From Bifidobacterium colobi (GTDB lineage: Bacteria; Actinomycetota; Actinomycetes; Actinomycetales; Bifidobacteriaceae), in contig NZ_JAFEJU010000002.1 of the NCBI RefSeq assembly GCF_018555455.1, positions 124,001 through 188,000 on the forward strand: 64,000 nt of DNA. The letters are read 5' to 3'. A model generated the notes under the pieces. The model was not told where the DNA came from and searched no databases. It worked only from the letters and a program-made list of their open reading frames with translations. This document shows positions 1 through 10,858 of the stretch, piece by piece. Position 1 is the stretch's first letter, and every line of letters starts with the position of its first letter. The position numbers and the translations under genes were made by a program.

Positions 1-1
1 T

Positions 2-3000
2 GTGGAGCTCAAGGCCGACGGCCAGCCAACCGGGCACACAGTGAAGCTGAACGCGGCCAACCAGTGGTCCGCCAGCTTCACCGGACTGCCGAAGTACAAC
101 GCTGGTGCATTGATTCGATACAGCGTTGAGGAGCAGAACGTACCTGCCGGCTATAAGCTGACCATGAGCGGCAATGCATCATCCGGATACACGCTGACTA
201 ATACGCATACGCCGGAAACCACATCCATCCAAGGTGTCAAGGTCTGGGATGACAACAACAACCTGACCGGCAAGCGTCCGGCTTCCGTGACCGTGACCCT
301 GAACGCCAATGGCAAATCCACGGGCAAAACCGCAGTGGCCACCGCAGCGGTGGGCTGGAAGTGGAGCTTCACAAACCTGCCGAAGTACGAGAACGGCAAG
401 ATCATTGCCTACACCGTTACCGAATCACCGGTGAATGGTTACGACAGCACGGTGACCGGATCGGCGGCAGATGGATTCACCATCACCAACACCATCAAAA
501 CCACCACGGTCAAACTGGCCAAGGTCGATGAATCCGGCAATCCGCTGGCTGATGCAGGACTCAGCCTGAAGCTGACCGACGCATCCGGTGTGGAAGTGGA
601 CAGCTGGACGACCGACTCCGGCGCGGTGCACGAGGCGAAACTGGCACCTGGCACTTACGTGCTGGTGGAGGAATCCGCGCCAGCCGGCTATCTGACGGCG
701 TCGCCCATCACCTTCAGCGTTCAGGCCGATGGCACAGTGATGCAGAACGGCAAGAAGGTGGATATGGCCACCATCACCATGACCGATGCGCTGGAACGCA
801 CCAGCATCACCGGTACCAAGACATGGGATGACCAGAACAACCAGGATGGCAAGCGCCCCACCTCCGTGACGGTTCGTCTGCACGCGGACGGCGCGGACAC
901 TGGCAAGAGTGCAGTGGCCAGCGCTGCAGGAAACTGGACCTATGCGTTCACCAACCTGCCCGCCAAGCACACCGAAGGTGCCCTGGCCGGTCAGCCCATC
1001 AACTACACCGTGGTTGAGGAAGCGGTGAACGGCTACACGCCGCAAATCAACGGCAACGCGATCACCAACCAGCACACGCCGGAAACCACGTCGATCCAGG
1101 GCAGCAAGGTCTGGGATGACCAGAACGATCAGGATGGTAAGCGCCCTGCCTTGGTGACCATTGGACTGTACGCGAATGGTGCAGCGGTGAAGGATGCGAA
1201 CGGCAATGCCATGACCACGGTTGCCAATGAGCAAACGCAATGGCAGTGGAGCTTCACCGGTTTGCCGAAGTATGCGGGCGGCAAGGCGATCGACTATACG
1301 GTTCGTGAGCTGAACGTGCCGGAAGGCTACACGGCACATGTCACTGGCTCGGCCGCACAAGGCTACACCGTGACCAACTCCTACCGTCCTGAGGAAACCT
1401 CCATCACCGTATATAAGGCGTGGAATGATGCCGCGGCTCGCAGCATCAGCGACGTTAACTCGGGTAACCGTCCGAAGACGGTGACCATGGAGCTCTACGC
1501 TGATGGCAAGAAGGCCACCACGGCCAACGGCTTGCAGTCCGATGCCGACGCCACGGTAACGCTGAACGCGCAAGGTGGTTGGAGCCATACGTGGAGCGGA
1601 CTGAAGAAGAAGGCCAACGGCAAGGACATCGCCTATACGGTTAAGGAGACCAAGGGCTCCGATGCCTACGAATCCAATCAGCCGGCCGATGGCGCCAAGC
1701 CCGACGCTTCAGGCTCGGTGGTCATCACCAACACCATCAAGCGTCATAAGGTGCGCTTCGCCAAGGTGAACGCCAACGACACGACCCAGTATGTGGCCGG
1801 CGCCACGCTGCGCGTCACCGATATGAACGGTGTGACCGTGGTCGACGCATGGAAGACCACAGGCCAGGCCGATCAGGAGAAGGAAGTCGCATTGGCGCCC
1901 GGCAACTACCGCTTGGTGGAGGATGCCGCCCCGGCCGGCTTCGAACTGGCCGCTCCGGTACCGTTCACCGTGAACGAAGACGGTTCCATTGCCGGCAACG
2001 CCACAGGAGATGTGACGGTGGTGATGAAGGATCAGCCTATCCTCACCTCGGTGGATGTCACCAAGGCGTGGAACGACGGCAATAACCAGTACGGTTTGCG
2101 TCCGAAGTCCATTACTGTCAAGCTGCTGGCCAACGGCAAGGAAACCGGAACCGTGGCCACGCTGACCGCGGACAACGGTTGGAAGGCCACATTCGACAAG
2201 CTGACCGCCTATGACGCCAACGGCAAGGAAATCTCCTACACCGTTCAGGAAACATCGGTCAAGGAGTACACCGGCACCGTGTCCGGCGATCAGGCTCACG
2301 GATTCACGCTGACCAATACGTTGGAAACCGGTGACATCCAGCTCGCCAAGCAAGACAATGACGGCAACCCGGTGGCGGGCGCTCTGATGCGCCTGACCAC
2401 TCAGGACGGCACCGAACTGGACAGCTGGGTTTCCCAGGATACGCCGCGCACCGTGAAGCTGCCGGAAGGCACGTACACACTGTACGAGGATCAGGCACCG
2501 CATGGCTATGATGTGGCCTCCTCCATCACCTTCAAGGTGGAACGCAAGAACGACGGCACCTATCAGGTGCGGATTGGCGACACTGTTTCCAAGACCGCGC
2601 AGGTCGTGATGATCGATACGCTGACCGCCTATGAAGTCAAGGTGGCCAAGGTGGATCCTTCCGGCAAGCCGGTGACCGATGCCGAGCTGAGCGTCACTGG
2701 TCTGGACCAATCCAACAAGGATCAGACCTACACCTGGACCACGGTGAACACCGAACAGGAGCATGTGCTGCATCTGTTGCCCGGCAACTGGAGCCTGAAC
2801 GAGATTCGCGCGCCCAAGAACGGCAACTATCATGCAGCCGATCCGGTGGACTTCAACGTGGACGACCACGGTGTGGTACGCCTGCTTGACCAGCAAGGCA
2901 ACCCAGCGGATGTGGTTGACGCCGCCACCATCACCATGGTGGACGATTTCACCGAGCATCCGGTGCAGATCTCCAAGGTATCCGCCACCGGCGGTGTGGG

Positions 3001-4990
3001 AGAGATCGACGGAGCCGTGCTGCGACTGACCGGCACCACGCTGGCCGGCGAGCCGTTCACCGCCGAATGGACCACTTCGTCCACCGGCAGCTACGTGCAG
3101 GATCTCAAGCCCGGCAGCTACGTGCTCGAGGAAGTCAGCGCTCCGGAAGGGTACCTGCCCGCCGAATCCATCGCCATCGATGTAGCGGTGGACGGTACGG
3201 TGACTGTGGATAACAAGAAGAGCGACGGTACGGTGAAGATGGTGGATAAGCCAGGCTCCACGAACGTCACCTTCTCCAAGGTCGCGGTTTCCGGTGTGAC
3301 GGAACTGGCCGGAGCCGAGCTGGAAGTGACCGGTACCACCTTCGAGGGCACCGAGATCACACCGATTCGGTGGACTTCCGACGCCGCAGGCCCCAAGGTG
3401 TTCCAGCTGGAAGACGGTAATTACACCATGACCGAGCTGCAGGCTCCGAACGGGTACCTGACCGCCGACCCCATCGACTTCACCGTCAGTGGTGGCGAGC
3501 TGTTCATCAACGGATCCAAGGTGAGTGACGGCGTGGTGCAGATGAGCGACCAGGCCGAGCCGAAGACCATGATCGCCGCAGTCAAGCGTTGGTCCGATGG
3601 GCAGAACCGTGACGGCAAGCGTCCACAGTCGGTGGAGGTCACTCTGGTGGCTAATGGTCAGAAAGCCACCACGGCCAATGGCCTGGATTCCGATGATGAT
3701 GCCACCGTTGAACTGTCCGACACTAATTCGTGGACCAACACGTGGACCGGACTGAAGCGTGATGACGCCAATGGCAAGCGCATCAACTACGCCATCGTGG
3801 AAACGGCGTTGGCGGAGAAGCTGGGCTACCATCAGGCCGCCCAAGCCGTGCGCCCGTACGAAAACGGTCAGGCGGTAACGTTGGTGAACATCCACACGCC
3901 GGAGACGATCACCATCACCGGTGAAAAGCAGTGGTCGGACGGCGACAATCAGGACGGCAAGCGCCCAGACAAGATCACTGTGCGCCTCTACGGCAACGGC
4001 GTGCAGATGGTGGTGGACACCATCCCCGATGCCGACGGCAACTGGACATGGCGTTTCGAAGGACTGCCGAAGTACGACAGCGACGGCAAGTCCATCGTCT
4101 ACACGTTGAGCGAGGACGCCGTCAGCGGCTACACCGCCAGTGTTTCGCCGGCGATGATTTCCTCGGATGCGGCCGACAACGCGAAGCACTTCACGCTGAC
4201 CAACACCTATGCGCCGGAGAAAACCCAATTCTCGGTGCACAAGGTGTGGCAGGACGGTGATGACCAGGCCAACGTGCGCCCCGAACACGTGTACGTGCAG
4301 CTGTACGCCAACGGTAAGGAACACGGCAAGCCCGTGGACCTCAACGCAAGCAACGGCTGGAGCCACCAGTTCACCGATCTCGACCTCAATGAGAACGGAA
4401 AGCCGATTACCTACACGGTTGATGAGGTGAGCGACGCCAAGGGTTACCTGCCAGTGAAGATCACCGGCGATGCCAGCGCTGGCTTCACGCTCACCAACAC
4501 CATCGAACGGCATGAAATCGAGTTCTCCAAGGTGGATGGTTCCGCCAACGCGGCGTTGGGCGACACCACCATCGGCGGAGCCAAGCTCGAAGTCACCGAT
4601 GCGCAAGGCAACAGAATCAAGGATCTCGACGGCAACGAACTGGTGTGGAACTCGGTGGCCGGCGAAACCAAGACCCTCGAACTGGCGCCGGGCGACTACC
4701 TGCTGCGGGAAATCGACCCGCCTACCGGCTACATCACAGCCACAGCCGTGGGCTTCACGGTGAACACCGACGGCACGGTGACCACCAGTGGTCTCGGCGA
4801 GAACGGTGGCGTGGTGATGAAGGACATGAGAACGCCATTCTGCCCGGAGACGCCGGATGAGGAACTGCCGCACACCGGTGCAACAGCCGAAGTGTTGAGC
4901 ATCATCACCCTGTTGCTGATCGGCGCGGCAGTCATCATCAAGCGTGCATCCAAGCGTGCACTGAACAAGGCAGGTCGTCATCATGCGTGA
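2..4990 (+). CDS. Sortase-anchored adhesin/pilin-like protein of Cna_B and SpaA-type repeats (5' end outside window)
   Basis: The visible 1662 residues are a chain of about sixteen Ig-like modules. Nine are Cna_B-like, each with a K-x-W-x-D start, a GKRP turn and a Y-T-V-x-E strand; the first is cut by the window edge. About seven are SpaA/prealbumin-like, recognised by the pattern APGxYxLxExxAPxGY. Such modules usually form internal Lys-Asn isopeptide bonds; the Lys and Glu positions are visible in most repeats, but the bonds are inferred. The C-terminus reads ELPHTGATAE, then a hydrophobic helix and a basic tail, which is an LPxTG sortase signal. The product is therefore a covalently wall-anchored stalk, adhesin or pilin-like protein. 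The N-terminal signal and any ligand-binding domain lie upstream of the window. The stop is 19 bases before the next gene's start, so the two surface genes may be cotranscribed. Confidence 0.9.
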   Translation: MELKADGQPTGHTVKLNAANQWSASFTGLPKYNAGALIRYSVEEQNVPAGYKLTMSGNASSGYTLTNTHTPETTSIQGVKVWDDNNNLTGKRPASVTVTLNANGKSTGKTAVATAAVGWKWSFTNLPKYENGKIIAYTVTESPVNGYDSTVTGSAADGFTITNTIKTTTVKLAKVDESGNPLADAGLSLKLTDASGVEVDSWTTDSGAVHEAKLAPGTYVLVEESAPAGYLTASPITFSVQADGTVMQNGKKVDMATITMTDALERTSITGTKTWDDQNNQDGKRPTSVTVRLHADGADTGKSAVASAAGNWTYAFTNLPAKHTEGALAGQPINYTVVEEAVNGYTPQINGNAITNQHTPETTSIQGSKVWDDQNDQDGKRPALVTIGLYANGAAVKDANGNAMTTVANEQTQWQWSFTGLPKYAGGKAIDYTVRELNVPEGYTAHVTGSAAQGYTVTNSYRPEETSITVYKAWNDAAARSISDVNSGNRPKTVTMELYADGKKATTANGLQSDADATVTLNAQGGWSHTWSGLKKKANGKDIAYTVKETKGSDAYESNQPADGAKPDASGSVVITNTIKRHKVRFAKVNANDTTQYVAGATLRVTDMNGVTVVDAWKTTGQADQEKEVALAPGNYRLVEDAAPAGFELAAPVPFTVNEDGSIAGNATGDVTVVMKDQPILTSVDVTKAWNDGNNQYGLRPKSITVKLLANGKETGTVATLTADNGWKATFDKLTAYDANGKEISYTVQETSVKEYTGTVSGDQAHGFTLTNTLETGDIQLAKQDNDGNPVAGALMRLTTQDGTELDSWVSQDTPRTVKLPEGTYTLYEDQAPHGYDVASSITFKVERKNDGTYQVRIGDTVSKTAQVVMIDTLTAYEVKVAKVDPSGKPVTDAELSVTGLDQSNKDQTYTWTTVNTEQEHVLHLLPGNWSLNEIRAPKNGNYHAADPVDFNVDDHGVVRLLDQQGNPADVVDAATITMVDDFTEHPVQISKVSATGGVGEIDGAVLRLTGTTLAGEPFTAEWTTSSTGSYVQDLKPGSYVLEEVSAPEGYLPAESIAIDVAVDGTVTVDNKKSDGTVKMVDKPGSTNVTFSKVAVSGVTELAGAELEVTGTTFEGTEITPIRWTSDAAGPKVFQLEDGNYTMTELQAPNGYLTADPIDFTVSGGELFINGSKVSDGVVQMSDQAEPKTMIAAVKRWSDGQNRDGKRPQSVEVTLVANGQKATTANGLDSDDDATVELSDTNSWTNTWTGLKRDDANGKRINYAIVETALAEKLGYHQAAQAVRPYENGQAVTLVNIHTPETITITGEKQWSDGDNQDGKRPDKITVRLYGNGVQMVVDTIPDADGNWTWRFEGLPKYDSDGKSIVYTLSEDAVSGYTASVSPAMISSDAADNAKHFTLTNTYAPEKTQFSVHKVWQDGDDQANVRPEHVYVQLYANGKEHGKPVDLNASNGWSHQFTDLDLNENGKPITYTVDEVSDAKGYLPVKITGDASAGFTLTNTIERHEIEFSKVDGSANAALGDTTIGGAKLEVTDAQGNRIKDLDGNELVWNSVAGETKTLELAPGDYLLREIDPPTGYITATAVGFTVNTDGTVTTSGLGENGGVVMKDMRTPFCPETPDEELPHTGATAEVLSIITLLLIGAAVIIKRASKRALNKAGRHHA

Positions 4991-5009
4991 GATTGCAAAG
5001 GAGTATTCC

Positions 5010-8000
5010 ATGATCAAGCGAATCGGTCGCGCGGCAGTAGTCGCGCTCACGAGTTGCGCCATGGTGGCGGTGGCTATGGTGTCGGTACCGACTATGGCCA
5101 ATGCCGCATCCAGCAAACTGGACTTCCAGCCGCAGAGCGACGTGACCATCGTGGCATTCCAGCAGACCTGGAACACGGTGGCCGCGGAGTGCACCAAAAC
5201 CTACGGTCCTGAAGGCATAGGCTGGGTGCAGGTCTCCCCGCCGGCGGAATCAGTCACCGGCACGCAATGGTGGACCGCCTACCAGCCGGTCAGCACCAGA
5301 CTGGATTCCCGCTACGGCACCGAAGCGGAGTTCAAGAACATGATCGCCACCTGCAACGCTGCGCATGTGGGCATCATCGCGGACGCTGTCATCAACCACA
5401 CCACCGGTACTGATGTGGCATTGGTCACCGACCAGCATGGTGTGGCCGGCACCCCGTACAACGGCACCTACGGGCGCTACCCGTTCTACGGTGCCGATGG
5501 CGTGTACCGATACAAGGACAACGGTAATGGCCACCAGTATGGCAGCACCACCGAGGACTTCCATGACTGCGACCAGCCGATCAGCGACTACACCAACGCG
5601 GACGAAGTGCGTAACTGCAGGCCTTCCACCATGTGGGACCTCAACACCGGCTCGGCACGCGTGCAAAACAGCATCGCCGAGTACCTGGCCTCGCTGTGGC
5701 GTGACGGTGTTCGCGGATACCGTATCGACTCGTCCAAGCACATGGCGCCTGAAGACATCGCAGCCATCAAAGCCAAGCTCGCCGAAAAGATTGGTGTATC
5801 GGCAGAGAACATCCCTTGGGTGCAGGAGGTGATCTACCATCAGGGCGAGGCTGCCGCACTGGCTCCATCGAACTACCTGGGCAACGGCGACGTGACCGAA
5901 TTCAGCTACGCCTACCAGCTTAAGCAGGACTTCTCCGGATCCATCGCAGACCTGAAGAACATCAGCTCCGGCTTGCTGCCCAGCGATAAAGCCAACGTTT
6001 TCGTGAGCAACTGGGATACCGAGCGCGGCACCGAAACGCTGACGCCGAAATCCGGCGCACGCTACGAGCTGGCCAACGCCTTCCTGCTGGCTTATGACTA
6101 CGGCACACCGAAGCTGCTGTCCAGCTACTGGTTCTCCGACAGCGACGCTGGGGCGGCCGGTACCACCGACACCGAAGTGCCGGATGTGGACTTCGACACG
6201 GCTTGCACCGCGTCCGACGGCTCGTCGTCCGAACGTTGGAGCGACGGCCAGTGGATCTGCCAGCAGCGTTGGACCTCCACGCGCGGCATGGTGCGCTTCC
6301 ATAATGCCGTGGCCGGCACCAAGGTGACCAACTGGTCGACCGATGGCGAGAACAATATCGGCTTCGAGCGCGAAGGCAAGGGCTTCCTCGCCATGAACAA
6401 CACGCTTGAGGATCACAAGGTGAGCTACACCACTTCGCTTAAGGACGGCGTGTACTGCAACGTGTATGCTTCACGCACCTGCACGTCCACCGTGGAAGTC
6501 AAGGATGGCAAGCTCTCCGCCACTGTGCCGGCACGATCGGCAGTAGCCATCATCGCCGGTGTTACGCCGGATAATCCCGGCAACACTGGTAGTGAAGACA
6601 CCGATCCCTCTGATCCGAAGTATGAGGACACCGTTGATGTAGGCACCATCGCCGACACCTCCCTGACCGTGTACTACAAGCCAGAAGGCTCCGGCACCGG
6701 TTCGGTGACGCTGAACTACGGCTTGGGAACCGGCGTCAACGCTGGCCAGAGCATCACCATGAAGCCGGTGAATGGAGCTGACGGCTGGTATTCGGCAACC
6801 ATCAAGAAAACCGGACTCAAAGGCGTGAGCTTCCACTTCACCAAGGCCGACGGCAGCATCGATTGGTCCGGTGGCGAGAACGGCAAGAACTATACCGCCA
6901 AAGTGGGGTCGACCATGATCATGGTCGAAGGCCATAAGGCCACGTTGGGCACGCCGGTCACCAAGGGCGCCACCGAATCCACCCGAGTCATTGTGCACGT
7001 GAAATCCAACGTTGCCGGTGCCGAAGGCATCACCATTGGTGGCAAGTACTACAAGTTCAACGGCACTGCCGATTCCTACGGCAGTGTGGCCGACCTGAAG
7101 CTGGACGGGCATCATGAATCGGTGGACTTCGCCATCGTGGGCGCCGACCACACCACGCCAATCTATGGTGTGACCTACCATGCCTCCGAACTGGAGCATG
7201 TGGACGGTGTGATCGAAGCATGGGTGGATGCCGCCAACCCAAGCGAGGCTTCACTGGCTTCGCCGGATAAGAGCAGCACATCCTCCACGCCAATCCCCAA
7301 CGATCAGAAGAACCCGGTCAACCTGACCGTCACCATCCACTACCAGCGTGGCGATGGTGATTACCAGGCCGTGGACCTCGACAAGAACATTTGGAACGGC
7401 TGGGATATCTACAGCTGGACCGAAAACGCCGGTGGCACGAGCGACGCCTTCACCGGGCACGATGATTTCGGCGAGATCGCCACCTACACGTTCACATCCA
7501 ACAGTGGTGTGCGAGTGCCGTGGTTCCTGATTCGTCAGGGCGGCGATACGTGGAAGGACAAGGATCCGGACGACAACAACCGCCTGATCCCCGAATCGTT
7601 GATTCGCGTGGATCCGAACCAGCAGGACACCGGTACCGCCGAATTCTGGGTGGTCAGTGGCGATTCGACGCTGTATGCCAGCAAGCCGACCACATACCGG
7701 GTCACCTTCGATGCGAACGGTGGCGAAACCACCAAGACCATTGCCGTAACCGCTGGCAAATCCCAGCGTGACGGCGTGGTGGTGCCGGATGCGCCGACTC
7801 GCAAGGGCTACGCGTTCAAGGGCTGGTATAAGGACGCCGAAGGAACCGAACAGTACCAGTTCGGTACGCCGGTGACCTCCTCGTTCACCTTGTATGCCAA
7901 GTGGACCCCGGCTGTGACCATCCGCTATGCAGGCCATGAGAACGAATGGAAGTATCCATACGGTGACACCGTGCTCGATGCGGGTTCGACCTGGCCCGCC

Positions 8001-9587
8001 GATTGGGGTGTGCCGGGCGCGCCGGAACGCGATGGATACACATTCCTCGGCTGGTACTTGGATGAGGACGGCACCGAGCCGGTTGATTGGACCACGCACG
8101 TGTGGAACAAGGACGCCACGGTGTACGCCAAGTGGAAGAGCAACGCACACACGGTGACCTTTGATTCGCAAGGCGGATCCGCCGTGGACGCCATCGAAGT
8201 CAAGCCGGGCGAGGCGGCCGCAGCTCCGGCCGACCCCGTACGCAAGGGCTTCATCTTCAATGGCTGGACGTTGGATGCCAACGGCACCCAGCCATACAGC
8301 TTCACCGCTGCGGTCAACAGCGATCTGACGCTGTATGCCCAGTGGGTTGCCGACACCGCGGTGACACATACCGTGACCTACCACACCAACGACGGCACCG
8401 ATGCCACCACCGTGGCCAAGGTGGCCGATGGCGGACTGGCCGGACAGGCAGCCGCACCACAGCGCGACGGCTACGTGTTCACCGGCTGGGCCTTGGATGC
8501 CGCAGGCAAGCAGCCCTACGACGTCTCCACGCCGGTGAAGGACGATCTTGACCTATACGCCGTATGGGCCAAGCTCGTCACGGTGACCTTCGATTACGCG
8601 GATGGCACCGGACGCACTACCTCCAGCAAGCTGGCGGCAGGTCAAAGCGTGACCAAGCCGGAAGATCCGATTCGCGAAGGCTATGACTTCGCCGGTTGGG
8701 CTACCGAGCAAGGTAAGGCGTTCGATTTTGGCACCCCGGTGTCCGCGGATCTCAAACTGATCGCCCAATGGACCGCCAAGAAGTTCACAGTGAGCTTCGA
8801 CACGGCCGGCGGCAGTGCGGTGGACGCACAGCAGGTGGAATACGGCAAGACCGCTTCCCGTCCGAAGCGTCCGGTACGTGACGGCTACGTGTTCCAAGGC
8901 TGGAGCCTTGACGCCAACGACACCACGGCTGCGAACATCTACGATTTCGACACCCCGGTTTCCTCGGATACCACGCTGCATGCCATTTGGGGCACCATGC
9001 CTGAGACGGTGAACCCGCGTCTCGCCGTGACCATGCACGCCACCGACGAGGTCAGCTACCAGCTGCACGTGCGCCGCGGCAAGGCGCTCGCCCGCCCCGC
9101 CGACCCCATCCGCTATGGCTACATCTTCCAAGGCTGGACCACGGACAAGCAGGGTGCCAAGCCCTACGACTTCGCCACCAAGGTGGAGCGCAGCGGTTTG
9201 GAGCTGTGGGCGCAGTGGAAGCGTGACGAATCCGTCAACCTGTGCGATGGCAGCGGTGCGCGCAAGCCCGGCCAGCCTGCTGCGGCTGCAACCAAGCAGT
9301 GCCCGGCTGCACAAGGGAACAATGCAGGTTCCACTAGCGGTGGTGCGGTTACCGATGATTGGAAGGATGCCGCAGGACAGTCGCATCAGCAAGGCGGAAC
9401 CAATGGCACTGTCGCCGTCGTCAACGGCGGTTCCGGTAGCACCGGCAACCAGGAGTCGCGCTTCGAGCGACTCTCCCCGCTGGCCAAAACCGGCGTGGGC
9501 ATCAGCGCACTGGTTGCCGCCTGTGCGGTGGCTGTTGCAGTCGGCTTCGCACTGCTCAGCACATCACGCGGACGGCACAGTCGCTAA
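5010..9587 (+). CDS. Cell-wall-anchored GH13 alpha-amylase with starch-binding modules and InlB-type repeats
   Basis: This is a secreted starch-degrading enzyme of 1525 residues. The ATG at 5010 has AAAGGAG six bases upstream; an in-frame ATG at 4983 overlaps the previous gene and was not used. Order: signal peptide (about 1-33); GH13 barrel with DAVINH (region I), GYRIDSSKHM with nucleophile Asp240, acid/base Glu273 in VQEVIY, and Asp336 in VSNWDTERG; amylase C-domain to about 515; a CBM25-like module (about 540-640) with an aromatic-rich carbohydrate-binding look; a spacer domain; a CBM41/pullulanase-associated-type module (about 770-885) starting VTIHYQRGDGDY; then about seven Listeria-Bacteroides repeats with GWxxD and LYAxW patterns. 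The C-terminus is LAKTG, a membrane helix and a basic tail, a variant sortase signal common in bifidobacteria. It would act at the cell wall on starch or malto-oligosaccharides. Substrate range cannot be judged from sequence alone. Confidence 0.92.
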   Translation: MIKRIGRAAVVALTSCAMVAVAMVSVPTMANAASSKLDFQPQSDVTIVAFQQTWNTVAAECTKTYGPEGIGWVQVSPPAESVTGTQWWTAYQPVSTRLDSRYGTEAEFKNMIATCNAAHVGIIADAVINHTTGTDVALVTDQHGVAGTPYNGTYGRYPFYGADGVYRYKDNGNGHQYGSTTEDFHDCDQPISDYTNADEVRNCRPSTMWDLNTGSARVQNSIAEYLASLWRDGVRGYRIDSSKHMAPEDIAAIKAKLAEKIGVSAENIPWVQEVIYHQGEAAALAPSNYLGNGDVTEFSYAYQLKQDFSGSIADLKNISSGLLPSDKANVFVSNWDTERGTETLTPKSGARYELANAFLLAYDYGTPKLLSSYWFSDSDAGAAGTTDTEVPDVDFDTACTASDGSSSERWSDGQWICQQRWTSTRGMVRFHNAVAGTKVTNWSTDGENNIGFEREGKGFLAMNNTLEDHKVSYTTSLKDGVYCNVYASRTCTSTVEVKDGKLSATVPARSAVAIIAGVTPDNPGNTGSEDTDPSDPKYEDTVDVGTIADTSLTVYYKPEGSGTGSVTLNYGLGTGVNAGQSITMKPVNGADGWYSATIKKTGLKGVSFHFTKADGSIDWSGGENGKNYTAKVGSTMIMVEGHKATLGTPVTKGATESTRVIVHVKSNVAGAEGITIGGKYYKFNGTADSYGSVADLKLDGHHESVDFAIVGADHTTPIYGVTYHASELEHVDGVIEAWVDAANPSEASLASPDKSSTSSTPIPNDQKNPVNLTVTIHYQRGDGDYQAVDLDKNIWNGWDIYSWTENAGGTSDAFTGHDDFGEIATYTFTSNSGVRVPWFLIRQGGDTWKDKDPDDNNRLIPESLIRVDPNQQDTGTAEFWVVSGDSTLYASKPTTYRVTFDANGGETTKTIAVTAGKSQRDGVVVPDAPTRKGYAFKGWYKDAEGTEQYQFGTPVTSSFTLYAKWTPAVTIRYAGHENEWKYPYGDTVLDAGSTWPADWGVPGAPERDGYTFLGWYLDEDGTEPVDWTTHVWNKDATVYAKWKSNAHTVTFDSQGGSAVDAIEVKPGEAAAAPADPVRKGFIFNGWTLDANGTQPYSFTAAVNSDLTLYAQWVADTAVTHTVTYHTNDGTDATTVAKVADGGLAGQAAAPQRDGYVFTGWALDAAGKQPYDVSTPVKDDLDLYAVWAKLVTVTFDYADGTGRTTSSKLAAGQSVTKPEDPIREGYDFAGWATEQGKAFDFGTPVSADLKLIAQWTAKKFTVSFDTAGGSAVDAQQVEYGKTASRPKRPVRDGYVFQGWSLDANDTTAANIYDFDTPVSSDTTLHAIWGTMPETVNPRLAVTMHATDEVSYQLHVRRGKALARPADPIRYGYIFQGWTTDKQGAKPYDFATKVERSGLELWAQWKRDESVNLCDGSGARKPGQPAAAATKQCPAAQGNNAGSTSGGAVTDDWKDAAGQSHQQGGTNGTVAVVNGGSGSTGNQESRFERLSPLAKTGVGISALVAACAVAVAVGFALLSTSRGRHSR

Positions 9588-9639
9588 TCAACTGCCGAAC
9601 CGGCACTAATTAGCTGCTGCATCGCTGCTGCGGACTCAT

Positions 9640-9685
9640 ACTGCCGCGCCTCGAACCTTGGTTGTTCGGGCGCGGCAGTTTTGTT
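9640..9685 (+). terminator. Rho-independent terminator after the amylase gene
   Basis: ACTGCCGCGCC at 9640-9650 pairs with GGGCGCGGCAGT at 9668-9679 and is followed by TTTTG. This is a GC-rich stem with a T-run, placed 50 bases after the amylase stop. Confidence 0.8.
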
Positions 9686-9802
9686 ATGTGTATATATGAT
9701 GGCTGGATTACCAGTGCCCGCCAAGCGGCACCTGTCCATATGGTGTCCACGTGCTGAGCGGAAGATAACCGGCACGTGGGCACGCGAGTAGGCTCCCGTT
9801 GC

Positions 9803-10834
9803 ATGGCAAAGACATATAAGATCGCCGTCATCCCCGGAGACGGTATTGGCAAGGAAGTCACCCCGTGGGCGCAGAAGGCTTTGGAAAAGGCCGCTGAAGG
9901 TGTTGCTGACTTCGAGTACGAACAGTTCGACTTGGGTGCCGAGCGTTATCTGCGCGACGGTGCAATCCTTCCCGAAGACGAGGAGGAGCGCATCAAGGCC
10001 AACGACGCTATTTTGCTGGGCGCTGTGGGCGACCCGCGCATCAAGGCAGGCATTTTGGAGCGCGGCCTGCTCCTGAAGCTGCGTTTTGATCTCGACCAGT
10101 ATGTGAACCTGCGTCCCTCCAAGCTGTACAAGGGCGTCACCTCGCCGCTCGCCAACCCGGGCGACATCGATTTCGTAGTGGTGCGCGAAGGCACTGAAGG
10201 CCTTTACTGCGGTGCCGGCGGCGCGGTGCGTCGTGGCACTCCGAACGAGGTGGCCACCGAGGTGTCCATCAACACCGCCTATGGTGTGGAGCGTGTGGTG
10301 CGTTACGCGTTCAAGCTCGCCATGAAGCGCAAGAAGCATGTGACGCTGGTCCATAAGAAGAACGTGCTTGTCAACGCTGGCGACATGTGGCAGCGCATTG
10401 TGGACAAGGTTGCCGAGGAATACCCTGAGGTTTCCCACGACTACCTGCACATCGACGCCACCACCATCTTCCTGGTGTCCGATCCGTCTCGCTTCGATGT
10501 GATTCTGACCGACAACCTCTTCGGCGACATCATCACCGACGAGGCTGGTGCCGTGGTTGGCGGCGTGGGCTACTCCGCTTCCGGCTGCATCAACGCCTCC
10601 GACGAATACCCGTCCATGTTCGAGCCGATTCACGGTTCGGCACCGGATATCGCCGGTCAGAACAAGGCCAACCCGACCGCCGCAATCCTTTCCGCCGCCA
10701 TGCTGCTTGAGCATCTCGGTTTCGACGATGCGGCCAAGAAGATCCACAAGGCCGTCGAGGCGGATATCGAGGAGCTCGGCTCCACGGTTCGCACCACCGA
10801 CCAGGTCGGCAAGGACATTCTGGCCCGCATGTGA
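9803..10834 (+). CDS. leuB: 3-isopropylmalate dehydrogenase
   Basis: This NAD-dependent beta-decarboxylating dehydrogenase of leucine biosynthesis oxidises 3-isopropylmalate, which then decarboxylates to 2-oxoisocaproate. The 343-residue protein starts with the family N-terminus [13 protein letters not shown] and carries [17 protein letters not shown], the Mg2+/NAD-region signature. Near the C-terminus are [13 protein letters not shown] and the NP(T)A loop, so the fold is complete. The ATG at 9803 was chosen because it gives the normal family start; a GTG at 9776 would add nine unconserved residues, and neither has a strong ribosome binding site. No other leu gene lies beside it. Paralogous isocitrate, tartrate or homoisocitrate dehydrogenases share the fold, so substrate is assigned from length and overall look. 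Confidence 0.88.
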   Translation: MAKTYKIAVIPGDGIGKEVTPWAQKALEKAAEGVADFEYEQFDLGAERYLRDGAILPEDEEERIKANDAILLGAVGDPRIKAGILERGLLLKLRFDLDQYVNLRPSKLYKGVTSPLANPGDIDFVVVREGTEGLYCGAGGAVRRGTPNEVATEVSINTAYGVERVVRYAFKLAMKRKKHVTLVHKKNVLVNAGDMWQRIVDKVAEEYPEVSHDYLHIDATTIFLVSDPSRFDVILTDNLFGDIITDEAGAVVGGVGYSASGCINASDEYPSMFEPIHGSAPDIAGQNKANPTAAILSAAMLLEHLGFDDAAKKIHKAVEADIEELGSTVRTTDQVGKDILARM

Positions 10835-10858
10835 CATACGTGGGGACATCTCCACGCC

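Noticed and set aside
1709..5197. An 1162-codon open frame antisense to the adhesin gene
   Set aside because: Shadow frame caused by high G+C codon bias; low-complexity His/Val/Gly-rich translation, no start signals.
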